Both the position numbers and the translations under genes were made by a program. The notes below the pieces were generated by a model, which worked only from the letters and a program-made list of their open reading frames with translations, was not told the DNA's origin and did no database searches. DNA of 57,182 nucleotides from Planctomycetota bacterium. GTDB lineage: Bacteria > Planctomycetota > UBA1135 > GCA-002686595. Of this stretch, positions 1-8,574 are shown piece after piece. The stretch lies in the NCBI GenBank assembly GCA_016795245.1, contig JAEUIA010000121.1, positions 1 to 57,182 on the forward strand, read 5' to 3'. The stretch's first letter is position 1. Each line of letters starts with the position of its first letter.

Positions 1-37
1 TGCACCACATGAGCCTGGCTCGGTACGGTCACACTCG
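1..37. repeat. Terminal inverted copy of a dispersed repeat (left end)
   Basis: These 37 bases match the reverse complement of 57103-57139 at 35 positions. They contain a perfect 11-base palindrome (11-21, GAGCCTGGCTC) followed by GGTACGG, the layout of a REP-type element. No gene is visible in 1-143. Confidence 0.75.
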
Positions 38-75
38 ACCAGCCGCCGCAACGACGCCGGCGAAAACGGTGGAGT

Positions 76-94
76 GGAGTCTGACTCCGTACCG
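76..94. repeat. REP-like palindrome
   Basis: A perfect 13-base palindrome (76-88, GGAGTCTGACTCC) is followed by GTACCG. It has the same palindrome-plus-GTACC layout as the element at 11-28, in the opposite orientation, and resembles the arms at 43346-43448. The two units in the first 100 bases therefore look like a paired REP element in the gap next to the exonuclease gene. Confidence 0.45.
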
Positions 95-143
95 ACGCAG
101 CGAATCACGAGGATTTGATCCAGGCACGGTATGCGGATTCGAC

Positions 144-899
144 TCAGAGCGTGACGATCAGCGGCGCGTGATCGCTGGGTTTTTCGCCGCCGCGAGCTTC
201 GAGGTCGATCACGGCGGCGGTCGCGGCCTCGAAGGCGGGCGGCGAGAGCAGCGCGTGATCGATGCGCAGACCGAGGCCGCGCTCGAAACCTTTGGTGCGG
301 AAGTCCCACCAGGTGAAGTGCCCGCCTTCCTCGTGGAATTTGCGGTAGACGTCGTCGAGCCCGAGCTCGGTGAAGGCAGCCAATGCCTCGCGCTCGGGCG
401 TCGAGCACAGGATCTTCTCGCGCCACAGATCGGGATCGTGCACGTCACGATCGTCGAAGGTGATGTTGAAGTCACCCAGCATCACGACCTTTTCCTGCAT
501 GTCGAAGTTGGCCTTGACGTGATCGCGCAAGCGGCGCAACCAATCGAGCTTGTAGTTGTATTTTTCAGCGCCGACCTCCTGCCCGTTGACGACGTAGGCG
601 TTCACGATCAGCACATCTTCGACCTGGGCCGAGATCACGCGCGCTTCGGGGTCTTCGTCGAAGCCCTTCTGCACGTCTTCGATGCGCTTCTTCGCGAGGA
701 TCGCGACGCCGTTGTAGGTCTTCTGGCCGAAGACGGCGCACTGGTAGCCGGCGTCCTGGATCGGCTCGTACGGGAACTGCTCCTCGAGACACTTCGTCTC
801 CTGCAGACAGACAACGTCCGGCCGCACGCGTTCGAGGAATTCCAAGACGCGCGGCAAGCGCGCGCGGACCGAGTTCACGTTCCAGGTGACGATCTGCAT
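144..899 (-). CDS. xthA: Exodeoxyribonuclease III (AP endonuclease)
   Basis: A 251-residue member of the exonuclease/endonuclease/phosphatase superfamily, close to the usual length of ExoA/Xth. It cleaves DNA 5' to abasic sites and removes nucleotides 3' to 5' in base excision repair. Visible motifs are TWNVNSVRAR at the N-terminus, LQETK with the metal-binding Glu34, LGDFNI in the middle, RIDHALLS and the C-terminal PSDHAPL with the catalytic His. The ATG start gives the family N-terminus directly. It lies 27 bases downstream of the propeller gene on the same strand, but the two functions do not suggest a common job. Confidence 0.95.
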   Translation of the reverse strand: MQIVTWNVNSVRARLPRVLEFLERVRPDVVCLQETKCLEEQFPYEPIQDAGYQCAVFGQKTYNGVAILAKKRIEDVQKGFDEDPEARVISAQVEDVLIVNAYVVNGQEVGAEKYNYKLDWLRRLRDHVKANFDMQEKVVMLGDFNITFDDRDVHDPDLWREKILCSTPEREALAAFTELGLDDVYRKFHEEGGHFTWWDFRTKGFERGLGLRIDHALLSPPAFEAATAAVIDLEARGGEKPSDHAPLIVTL

Positions 900-926
900 C
901 GCAGTGAACTTACCGTCGATCCGGCC

Positions 927-1928
927 TCAGGGGGCAGTCGAAAACACGCGCACTTCGGCCTGTTGCTCGCCGCGGTGCGGAACGGCGACGAAGAGCTTCT
1001 TCTCGGACGGAACGAAGAGGCACGTGCGCGCCCCCGGAGACGTCGCGACCTTCTCTTTGAGCTTCCATTCGCCGGGTTTGGCGCGCTCGAACACGTCGAC
1101 GAAGCCCTCGCCGCACGAGGCGTACACGAACCCGCGCTCCTCATCGACGAAGATGTCGTCCACGTCGCCGGAGAGCGGCAATTCGGCGGTCATCGCGTCC
1201 GTCTCGATGTCGAACACGAGCAGCCTGGCCGGCTCGCGGCAGCCGACGAGCAGACGCTTGTCCTTCTCGGCCAGAGCCATCGGGTAGTTCTGCTTCGCGG
1301 TCTTCAACTCGATCCAACGCGCCACCTTCTTGGCTTCGAGATCCACGACTGCAATCCCCTGCTTGCTGGGCACATTGACCCAAACCTGTTTCTCTGCCGA
1401 ATCAAGTTGGAACGACTCGGGATGACCGCCGAGCTCGATGCGGAATTGCACTTCCAGCTCCGGGACAGACATCGAACCCAAGGCACCGTCGCCGTAGCCG
1501 ACGAGCAGGGTCCAGGAGGAGCGAAGGAAGCGGATGTTGTCTGCATCCGGTCCAATGTCGGTATGTTTCGAATGCCAATCCGGAAGCAGGATGTCCCACT
1601 CGATTGGAAAGGCCCAGACCCGACCGCGTCTGCCGTCCGTGGCAAAGATCATCCCGCTTGCGGACGCGAGTCCTTGAGGTGCGCGAGGCCCGAGGAACGG
1701 CTTGCCGACCTTGTTCTGGACGAGGCTGATCTGTTCGACGGTTCCATAATCGCGCGCTGCAATGAAGAGGACGTTGCTGTAGCCCGCCCAGTTCATGTGA
1801 TCGATCCGCCCCTCCACACCCGGCAACGGAATCGTCGCGACCTGCTTCAACGCCGACACCGGCGCCTCCGTCGCGGGTACACCCGCGGCCTGAAACAGCG
1901 CGAAAACCGCGATCGAGAGGCTCTTCAT
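927..1928 (-). CDS. Secreted YncE-like beta-propeller protein
   Basis: A 333-residue protein starting at the ATG before MKSLSIAVFALF, which gives a clean signal peptide; an in-frame ATG seven codons upstream is less likely. After the signal comes LPGVEGRIDHM, a typical opening of YncE/cytochrome cd1-type propellers. Repeated blades follow with the pattern of a hydrophobic strand, a turn and VFDIE or VVDLE, at roughly 40-residue spacing. Such proteins fold as seven-bladed propellers in the periplasm and bind partners or ligands; the substrate here is unknown. It is divergent from the helicase gene across 127 bases that probably hold both promoters. Confidence 0.7.
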   Translation of the reverse strand: MKSLSIAVFALFQAAGVPATEAPVSALKQVATIPLPGVEGRIDHMNWAGYSNVLFIAARDYGTVEQISLVQNKVGKPFLGPRAPQGLASASGMIFATDGRRGRVWAFPIEWDILLPDWHSKHTDIGPDADNIRFLRSSWTLLVGYGDGALGSMSVPELEVQFRIELGGHPESFQLDSAEKQVWVNVPSKQGIAVVDLEAKKVARWIELKTAKQNYPMALAEKDKRLLVGCREPARLLVFDIETDAMTAELPLSGDVDDIFVDEERGFVYASCGEGFVDVFERAKPGEWKLKEKVATSPGARTCLFVPSEKKLFVAVPHRGEQQAEVRVFSTAP

Positions 1929-2055
1929 GGGCCGGAATCCCCGCTTCAAGACGTTTCGGAAGGCGAGCCTTTCTAAAAGGCTCGCGCAGCACTTATCCTA
2001 GCTGCTCATTCCATTTCGTTTCTTCGCCCCGGACCGGGGCCCCCTGAAAGTTCAC

Positions 2056-4131
2056 TTGAGTCAATCGAAACCTCCGCGTCGCGGCCCTGGTGGCGGCTCG
2101 CGTCGTCCCGCGCGCTCCGGACCGCCGGCATCGAAGTCCCGCTCGTCGATCGAGCCGCTGCACCCCACCCTCGAACCGCCCGACATCAAATCGTTCCACG
2201 AGTGGAACCTGGGCGACGAACTCCAAGGCGCGATCGCGGCCATGGGCATCACCACGCCCACTCCGATCCAGCGCCTCGCGATCCAACCCGTGCTCGACGG
2301 CCGCGACGTCATCGCCAAGGCCGAGACCGGCACCGGCAAGACGCTCGCGTTCGGCGCACCGATGATGGCGAAGATCGATCCGCAGCGCGCATCCGTGCTC
2401 GGACTCGTCCTGTGCCCGACGCGCGAACTCGCGGAGCAAGGCCAGAAGGTCCTCGAGATCCTGGGCAAGACGCGCGGCGTCAAGGTCGCGCTGGTCGTCG
2501 GCGGCGAACCGCTCGAACCGCAAGTCGCGGCGCTCAAAGCCGGCGCGCAAGTCGTCGTCGGCACGCCGGGTCGCATTCTCGACTTGTACAAGCAGCGCTT
2601 CCTCTCGTTCCCCTGGACCGAGTTCGCGATCCTCGACGAAGCCGACGTCATGCTCGAGATCGGCTTCATCGACGACGTCAAGCTGATCCTGTCGTACATG
2701 CCCGACGAGCGGCAGACGCTGCTCTTCTCGGCCACCTTCCCGCCCGAGCTGCTCAAGCTGGCGCGCGAGTACACGAAGAACCCGGTCGAGGTCGCGACGG
2801 CCTCGGGTGTCTCGACCGTCGACAACATCACGCAGAGCTGGATCAGCGTCAACGACGACGACCGTCCGCTCACGCTGATCCGTTTGATCGAACAGAGCGA
2901 GCCCGACGACGTCTTCCTCGTCTTCTGTGACCGCCGCACCGAAGTCGACAAGCTCATGCGCCGTCTCGAACGCCTGTCGTTCTCGATCAAGGCCTTGCAC
3001 GGCGGCTACGACCAGGCCGCGCGTTTCCGCGTGATGAGCGCGTTCCGCACCGGCGAGGTCAAAGTGCTCGTCGCGACCGACGTCGCCTCGCGCGGACTCG
3101 ACGTCGCGCACGTGACGACCGTCCTCAACTACAGCGCACCGCGCGACATCACCGACTACACGCACCGCATCGGTCGCACGGGTCGCGCCGGACGCCAAGG
3201 CCGCGCCATCACTCTCGTCGGTGGTTCGATCGACATGCGCCGTTGGGGTCCGATCCAGCGCGAAGCGACGTGGAAGATCCCCGAAGCACCGGCGCCGACA
3301 GCGTCGCGTCCCCCGCCCCGCCGTCCGCAACGCTGGCCCGTGGATCAAGACGCACACGACGAGACCGTCGTGCACGGCGACTTGCGCCCGAACCGCGAAT
3401 CGCCGCGCAGACCGGACCGTGGAGGCCGCACACGGTCGCCTTCCGGCGATCGGCGCCCGGCACCGCGCAGCGACCGACCGCGCGAGCAGTCCGAAGCGCG
3501 CCGCAGCGAGCCCGCGCGCGAGCAGCGCCCGGCCGCAAGTTCGGATCGATCACGATCCGCGGCTTCGTCGGATCGCGCGCGCAGCTCACCGCCGCCCGCG
3601 CGCCGGGATGCGCCGCCGCCGTCTGATCGCGCGCGTGACGATTCCAGATCAGATCGCGATCACTCGTCGTCGCAATCCGACCGCGCGCGCTCCGCACGTT
3701 CGGATCGCGCGCCCGCCGCCACCACACCGGACCGCGAACGCTCTGCGCCGCGACCGAGCCGTGAACGCTCGGACGTGCAGCCGAACCGCGAGCGCTCCGA
3801 ACGACCGCGCGGCGGCTCGCCGCGCGAAGCCTCCAGACCCGCCGGTGGTTCCGCTCCGTCGCGCTCGCCGTCGCCGCCCGCCCGCCGCGACGAGGCTCCG
3901 CGCACGGAAGCACGCCGCCCCGCACGCGATCGAGCGCCTGAACGTGCACCGGATCGCGCACCGCGCGGTCGCAGCGAACGCCGGTCTCCGGCGCTCGATG
4001 AGCGTCCGCCGGGCACGTTCGAGCGCCCCCTGAGCGGCGGGTTGCTGGGCCAGTCCGCGCGGCGCTCGACTCCGGCCAGACCGCCCGAGGACAACTCGGA
4101 CCGCCGTCCGCGCGGCCGACGAAATCGCTGA
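2056..4131 (+). CDS. DEAD-box RNA helicase with long Arg/Ser/Asp-rich tail
   Basis: A 691-residue ATP-dependent RNA helicase. The core (about residues 45-400) has every family motif in order: Q motif PTPIQ, Walker A AETGTGKT, PTRELA, DEAD, SAT, VFCDRR, ATDVASRGLDV and HRIGRTGRAGR. The remaining 280 or so residues are low complexity, built from repeats such as SDRAR, RERS and SERPR. Tails of this kind bind RNA non-specifically and may drive condensate formation. The start is TTG at 2056, since no ATG exists before the core. It probably acts in ribosome assembly or mRNA turnover, like RhlE/CsdA. The tail, not the core, explains why it is longer than usual. Confidence 0.92.
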   Translation: MSQSKPPRRGPGGGSRRPARSGPPASKSRSSIEPLHPTLEPPDIKSFHEWNLGDELQGAIAAMGITTPTPIQRLAIQPVLDGRDVIAKAETGTGKTLAFGAPMMAKIDPQRASVLGLVLCPTRELAEQGQKVLEILGKTRGVKVALVVGGEPLEPQVAALKAGAQVVVGTPGRILDLYKQRFLSFPWTEFAILDEADVMLEIGFIDDVKLILSYMPDERQTLLFSATFPPELLKLAREYTKNPVEVATASGVSTVDNITQSWISVNDDDRPLTLIRLIEQSEPDDVFLVFCDRRTEVDKLMRRLERLSFSIKALHGGYDQAARFRVMSAFRTGEVKVLVATDVASRGLDVAHVTTVLNYSAPRDITDYTHRIGRTGRAGRQGRAITLVGGSIDMRRWGPIQREATWKIPEAPAPTASRPPPRRPQRWPVDQDAHDETVVHGDLRPNRESPRRPDRGGRTRSPSGDRRPAPRSDRPREQSEARRSEPAREQRPAASSDRSRSAASSDRARSSPPPARRDAPPPSDRARDDSRSDRDHSSSQSDRARSARSDRAPAATTPDRERSAPRPSRERSDVQPNRERSERPRGGSPREASRPAGGSAPSRSPSPPARRDEAPRTEARRPARDRAPERAPDRAPRGRSERRSPALDERPPGTFERPLSGGLLGQSARRSTPARPPEDNSDRRPRGRRNR

Positions 4132-4207
4132 TTGCGCCCCTCGGCTACACTCACATCCTGATCTACGAGGCGTCGCAACCTCGACAATCGGAGCACGAAA
4201 GACACCC

Positions 4208-4615
4208 ATGGGCGGTCAGAACCCCTTCATCCAACCCGTCTCGGCCAAGCTGCCGACGAAGCCGTACACGATCACGTTCATGCCGATGAACGTGAAGGTC
4301 GAGGTGGTTCCCGAGAAGCTGCCCTACTCGCGCGACGGCAACAAAGGCTCGATCCTCGAGATCGCGCTGGGCCACGACATCGAAATCGATCACGCCTGCG
4401 GCGGCGTGTGCGCGTGCTCGACCTGCCACGTGATCGTGCGCTCGGGCGCCGAGACGATGAACGAGGCCACGGAGGACGAAGAGGACATGCTCGACAGCGC
4501 GCCGGGTTTGACGCCTACGTCGCGCCTCGCTTGTCAGGCCGTCGCCGACGGAACCAAGGACCTGGTCGTCGAGATTCCCTCGTGGAATCGCAACCACGCG
4601 TCGGAAGAACACTGA
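4208..4615 (+). CDS. fdx: 2Fe-2S ferredoxin, ISC (adrenodoxin) type
   Basis: A 135-residue ferredoxin. The cluster ligands are visible as HACGGVCACSTCHV (three Cys with C-x5-C-x2-C spacing) and the distal RLACQA. The TEDEEDMLD segment before the last ligand is the acidic partner-binding helix of vertebrate-type ferredoxins. There is an N-terminal extension of about 18 residues before the fold. The stop codon overlaps the ATG of ispH by one base (TGATG), so the two are translationally coupled. This fits a job as electron donor to the IspH 4Fe-4S enzyme, although Fdx usually serves Fe-S cluster assembly as well. Confidence 0.93.
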   Translation: MGGQNPFIQPVSAKLPTKPYTITFMPMNVKVEVVPEKLPYSRDGNKGSILEIALGHDIEIDHACGGVCACSTCHVIVRSGAETMNEATEDEEDMLDSAPGLTPTSRLACQAVADGTKDLVVEIPSWNRNHASEEH

Positions 4616-5547
4616 TGGAAGTGCGCCTCGCCAACCCGCGTGGATTCTGCGCCGGTGTCGACCGCGCGATCGAGATCGTCGAGCGCGCTTTGGAGCTGCA
4701 CGGTGCGCCGGTCTACGTGCTGCACGAGATCGTGCACAATCGTCACGTCGTCGACGATCTCTCGCGCCGCGGCGTCAAGTTCATCGACGAGCTCTCCGAA
4801 GTTCCGGTCGGTTCGGTGACGATCTTCTCGGCGCACGGCGTCGCGGACGAAGTCGTGCGCGCCGCTGAAGAGCGCGGCCTGCGCGTGATCGACGCGACCT
4901 GTCCGCTCGTGACCAAAGTGCACCTGCAAGCGCAGAACTACTCGACCAAGGGCAACGAACTCGTGCTGATCGGCCACCCAGGCCACCCCGAGGTCGAAGG
5001 CACGCGCGGCCGCATCGCCGGCCCCGTGCACGTGCTGTCGACCGTCGCCGAAGTCGAATCGCTCGTCGTGCGCGATCCGGATCGCCTCGCGTACGTCACG
5101 CAGACGACGCTGTCGATCGACGACACGCGCAGCGTGATCCAAGCGCTCGAGCGCCGCTTCCCTAACATCAAGGGACCCGAGCTCAAGGACATCTGCTACG
5201 CGACTCAAAATCGCCAGAACGCGGTCAAACGATTGACGGCGGAAGAGCACATCGACGTCCTGATCGTGATCGGATCGAAGAACTCATCCAACTCGAATCG
5301 CCTGGCCGAACTCGGCACGCGCTCCGGCGTGCGCTCGTACTTGATCGATCACGCGCGTGAGATCCAACCCGAGTGGCTGGTGTCTACAAACCGCATCGGC
5401 GTGACCGCCGGCGCGAGCGCGCCAGAGACCCTGGTGCAGCAAGTGATCGAACGCCTGCGTGAGCTGGGCGTAAAGAATGTGCTGGAGACGAACGGCGAGG
5501 TCGAAACGACCGTGTTCAAGCTGCCCGACTCGCTCACGACGAGCTGA
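4615..5547 (+). CDS. ispH: 4-hydroxy-3-methylbut-2-enyl diphosphate reductase
   Basis: A 310-residue IspH/LytB, the last step of the MEP isoprenoid pathway, which reduces HMBPP to IPP and DMAPP in the cytosol. Three conserved cysteines hold the 4Fe-4S cluster: PRGFCAGVDR (Cys12), ATCPLV and DICYATQNRQ. The proton-relay TQTTLS motif and the SKNSSNSNRL phosphate-binding motif are present. The ATG at 4615 overlaps the ferredoxin stop, and starting there gives the standard family N-terminus. Confidence 0.97.
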   Translation: MEVRLANPRGFCAGVDRAIEIVERALELHGAPVYVLHEIVHNRHVVDDLSRRGVKFIDELSEVPVGSVTIFSAHGVADEVVRAAEERGLRVIDATCPLVTKVHLQAQNYSTKGNELVLIGHPGHPEVEGTRGRIAGPVHVLSTVAEVESLVVRDPDRLAYVTQTTLSIDDTRSVIQALERRFPNIKGPELKDICYATQNRQNAVKRLTAEEHIDVLIVIGSKNSSNSNRLAELGTRSGVRSYLIDHAREIQPEWLVSTNRIGVTAGASAPETLVQQVIERLRELGVKNVLETNGEVETTVFKLPDSLTTS

Positions 5548-5564
5548 CGCAGTAAATTGGGGCG

Positions 5565-6968
5565 ATGATCGCACGCCCGCTGTTGATCGCGCTCGTCCTT
5601 GCGCTGGGGATGCAGGACGACACGACGTCCGACGCCGCCGCCGCCTTCGAGAAAGCCGAAGCGCGCGCCCGCGCCGGTCGCTACGACGACGCGCGCAACG
5701 AGTACAAGCGCATCGTGTCGAAGTACCCCGGCACGCCCGAGGCCGTCGAGGCCGAGCTGCGCTCGCGTCCCAGCGCATTTCTGGGCTGGGCCGACGTCGT
5801 ACGCAACGGACCGTCCAAGAACCGCATCGACGTCGTGTTGATGGGCGACGGCTACGAGCTCAACCACATGGGCTCGTTCGACAAGCTGTCGGAGGACATC
5901 CCGCCGCTTTTCGCGCGTCAGTCGACATTCCGCGAGTACTACTCCTATTTCAATTTCATCCGCGCGGCTCTCGTTTCGGCGGATTCAGGCGTCGACGGAT
6001 TCGGGCGCGAGTACGACACGGCGCTCAACGGGCACACGCTCAACACGTTCGCCGGGCACGTGGGCATCGATCGCTCGCTGGTGTTGAACGTCATGTCGCG
6101 CATCCCGGACACGGACGGACTTGCGATCGTGTTCGTGAAGAACGGCGTGCTCGGCACCGGCGGCGGCGGCATCGCGACGATCGGCGGACGCGAGGTCAAG
6201 ACGATCATTCACGAGTTCGGCCACTCGTTCGGCGGTTTGTCCGACGAATACGAAACTCAGCAGAGCCACGGCCAGGGCGCAGCGCGCGACGGCATCAACG
6301 TGGCCGCGACCGACGATCCCAAGTCCGTGCCGTGGGCGCACTGGATCGCGGCCAAACACCCCGGTGTCGGCGTGGTCGAAGGCGCGCTCGGTCGCGTGAA
6401 GGGCGCGTGGCGTCCGACTTCGACCGGATGCGTGATGTCGAGCACCGAAGGCTTCTGCGTCGTGTGCCAGGAAGCGTTGGTGCTGCGTATCTACTCCGTC
6501 GTCGATCCGATCGAGTCTGTCACACCCGCACCGCAAGCTCAGCGCGTGCGCGAACCGTACACGATCGGCGACGACCCGTTCGAGATCGTCGTGAACGTGA
6601 TGCAGCCCGCGACGCATTCGCTCGAAGTGACATGGTGGATCCTGCCTGAGGCGCGCATCCCCGAAAGCGGCGGCGCGAGTTCCAGGTACGGCGACACCGG
6701 TACCGCCGGTCCGCGCGATCGTCGCCGACGTGAGAAGCTCGTCGAGATCACGGACAAGCCTGCTTCGAACAGCCAGAACAACACGTCCGGTGTGCACAAA
6801 CTCGTGTTGAAGAAGAACGAGTTGGAGCCGGGGCGCTACCGCATCATCTGTCGTGTGAAGGACACGACGAAACTGCGTGGCGAGAAGTGGCCGTGGGTCT
6901 TGAAAGACGATCTCGGCCTGCTCGAGTCCGAACGCGGCTGGTGGGTCGAGGTGGCCAAGGCCCCCTGA
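5565..6968 (+). CDS. Secreted M64 (IgA-peptidase-like) metallopeptidase
   Basis: A 467-residue protein with a short signal peptide (MIARPLLIALVLALG), a TPR-like helical segment (about residues 25-60), and a peptidase M64 domain (about 70-300). The zinc site is HEFGH at 216-220, followed by SFGGLSDEY, whose Asp and Glu match the M64 extended motif. The C-terminal 150 residues are probably beta-sandwich. Despite the family name, most bacterial M64 members have no known substrate. It starts 17 bases after ispH but the functions are unrelated. It converges on the next gene with 33 bases between the stops. Confidence 0.85.
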   Translation: MIARPLLIALVLALGMQDDTTSDAAAAFEKAEARARAGRYDDARNEYKRIVSKYPGTPEAVEAELRSRPSAFLGWADVVRNGPSKNRIDVVLMGDGYELNHMGSFDKLSEDIPPLFARQSTFREYYSYFNFIRAALVSADSGVDGFGREYDTALNGHTLNTFAGHVGIDRSLVLNVMSRIPDTDGLAIVFVKNGVLGTGGGGIATIGGREVKTIIHEFGHSFGGLSDEYETQQSHGQGAARDGINVAATDDPKSVPWAHWIAAKHPGVGVVEGALGRVKGAWRPTSTGCVMSSTEGFCVVCQEALVLRIYSVVDPIESVTPAPQAQRVREPYTIGDDPFEIVVNVMQPATHSLEVTWWILPEARIPESGGASSRYGDTGTAGPRDRRRREKLVEITDKPASNSQNNTSGVHKLVLKKNELEPGRYRIICRVKDTTKLRGEKWPWVLKDDLGLLESERGWWVEVAKAP

Positions 6969-7001
6969 CGACGGGCTGCGCTTCAATCCGCGCGAGCCCT
7001 T

Positions 7002-8453
7002 TCACTGCTGACGCAACAGCTTGCACACGGCCGGCACCGAGCGCTCGGCGATCACATCGACGAAGAGTTCAGAGTCCTGAAAGCCGGGGCCGGTGACGGT
7101 CAATTTGTAGCGCCCCGCTTTCAGCACATTCTCGGTCACGCATTCGCTGCCGATCTCGATGTAGACGGACACCTGCAGACCTTGCAGGTCGAGGGTGCGG
7201 AACTTCAGTTGGATGGGCCTTCCGCCGCTCACGAGACTTGCGGACACGGATACGTTCTTCACCTCGTTCGGCACTGCGACTCCGCTGGGGCCGTCGATGC
7301 GCAGGGCGATCCGACCGCCCAAGGACACACACATTGCGGCCGTGGATTCCGTTTCTGAACGCACGTCCACATCGGCCCACGCACTCGAATCGGTCGAGTA
7401 GTACACAGGTTCGCTCGTGAAGCGCGGCTCGGCGCGGATACGGTAGCTGCCGGCGGGCACCGCAGGAAAGCTGCCGTTGGCGTCGCACTCAGCACTGCAG
7501 AACCTCAGCACCTTCTCGCCGGTTCGCGCATCGAACACGCCCAGACAGAAGTCCGTGATCCGCGCGCCGGTCTCGCAATCCGTGAGCAGCACGCGCAGGG
7601 ATCCCAGAGGCTCGTAATCGAGCAAGTTCAGCGTCACCACGTGTGTGCCTGATGGCCCCAAGAGTGCGACCCCATGCGCCGGTGCAACCCATTCCAGATT
7701 GCGCGCACTGAGCGTCACGCGCCCGGGTCCCGATACCACGAATCGGGCCTCGCCTTGCGCGTCCGTGAGCGCACTCCATTCGACGGCCGCGGGTCGCGCA
7801 CCACCGACCTCGTCCACCGGTTGATAGACGGCACGCACGCGCGTTCGCTCGCACTCGTCGCCGCGTGCGTCCAGAGTGCGCGCGACGACCACGTACCCGT
7901 CCAGCAGTATGCGCAGATCGTCGTTCGGCGCCGACACGACCTCGTCGATCACGCGCAGCCCGCGCCCTTGAGTCAGTCGCACGCGGAATGGACCCGGGCA
8001 CAAGCGGGTGATGTGAAAACCGCCGTTCTCGTCCGTGCTTTCCTCCCCATACGGCCTGCACACGCCTGTACGATCAGCATCATCCGCGAGCGCGCGGAGC
8101 TGTCGCGCATTCAGATCACGCGACAAGTCCACCGAGAGGACTGCGAAGCGCTGCGGTGGCGGAGCGCTACCGTCGGCGAATTGCATCGCGCCTGAGAGGA
8201 ACGCGCGTGGTGCACTCGCAACGGGCTCAACGGCAGTTGTGCTCGGCCGCACCTCGGTTTCGATCGGCCTTCGACCCTCGACGACTCGTTCAAACGAATG
8301 CACAGGATCTGGCACGATCGTGCTCGATTCCGTGGTCGCGTCGAATAGCGCTGCGCTCTCAGGCACAGTCCTGCGGCGAGCCGGCAGCAGGGTCGAGACG
8401 AGAGCGACCAGCACGGCGGCGAGAGCCAGAGCGGCGAGCAGCTTCGGTTTCAT
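7002..8453 (-). CDS. Membrane-anchored protein with carboxypeptidase-regulatory-like domains
   Basis: A 483-residue protein starting at the ATG before MKPKLLAALALAAVLVALV, an N-terminal membrane anchor or signal. Most of the rest looks like beta-sandwich domains of the CarboxypepD_reg/SdrD-B type: repeated patterns such as DENGGFHITRLCPGPFRVRL, ANGSFPAVPAGSYRIRAEP and VLKAGRYKLTVTGPG, each a turn, an aromatic strand and a GxY/FxV strand. Domains like these are common in large secreted planctomycete proteins, where they probably serve in adhesion or stalk structure. No catalytic motif is seen. Confidence 0.6.
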   Translation of the reverse strand: MKPKLLAALALAAVLVALVSTLLPARRRTVPESAALFDATTESSTIVPDPVHSFERVVEGRRPIETEVRPSTTAVEPVASAPRAFLSGAMQFADGSAPPPQRFAVLSVDLSRDLNARQLRALADDADRTGVCRPYGEESTDENGGFHITRLCPGPFRVRLTQGRGLRVIDEVVSAPNDDLRILLDGYVVVARTLDARGDECERTRVRAVYQPVDEVGGARPAAVEWSALTDAQGEARFVVSGPGRVTLSARNLEWVAPAHGVALLGPSGTHVVTLNLLDYEPLGSLRVLLTDCETGARITDFCLGVFDARTGEKVLRFCSAECDANGSFPAVPAGSYRIRAEPRFTSEPVYYSTDSSAWADVDVRSETESTAAMCVSLGGRIALRIDGPSGVAVPNEVKNVSVSASLVSGGRPIQLKFRTLDLQGLQVSVYIEIGSECVTENVLKAGRYKLTVTGPGFQDSELFVDVIAERSVPAVCKLLRQQ

Positions 8454-8574
8454 GCTGTGAGGCAGGCCTTCGATTCGGGCGCCGACGGACGGACGGAGTT
8501 GCAACTAGCACCTCTGCACCAACCATCCTACCGACCAATCCTCTCCTGGTTTCACCGCGGCGCGCGGACTCGTT

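Noticed and set aside
9..1976. Long plus-strand open frame of 655 codons at the left end
   Set aside because: It runs opposite to exonuclease III and the propeller gene, both with clear family motifs. It is a shadow frame caused by high GC3. Its first codons fall in the terminal repeat.
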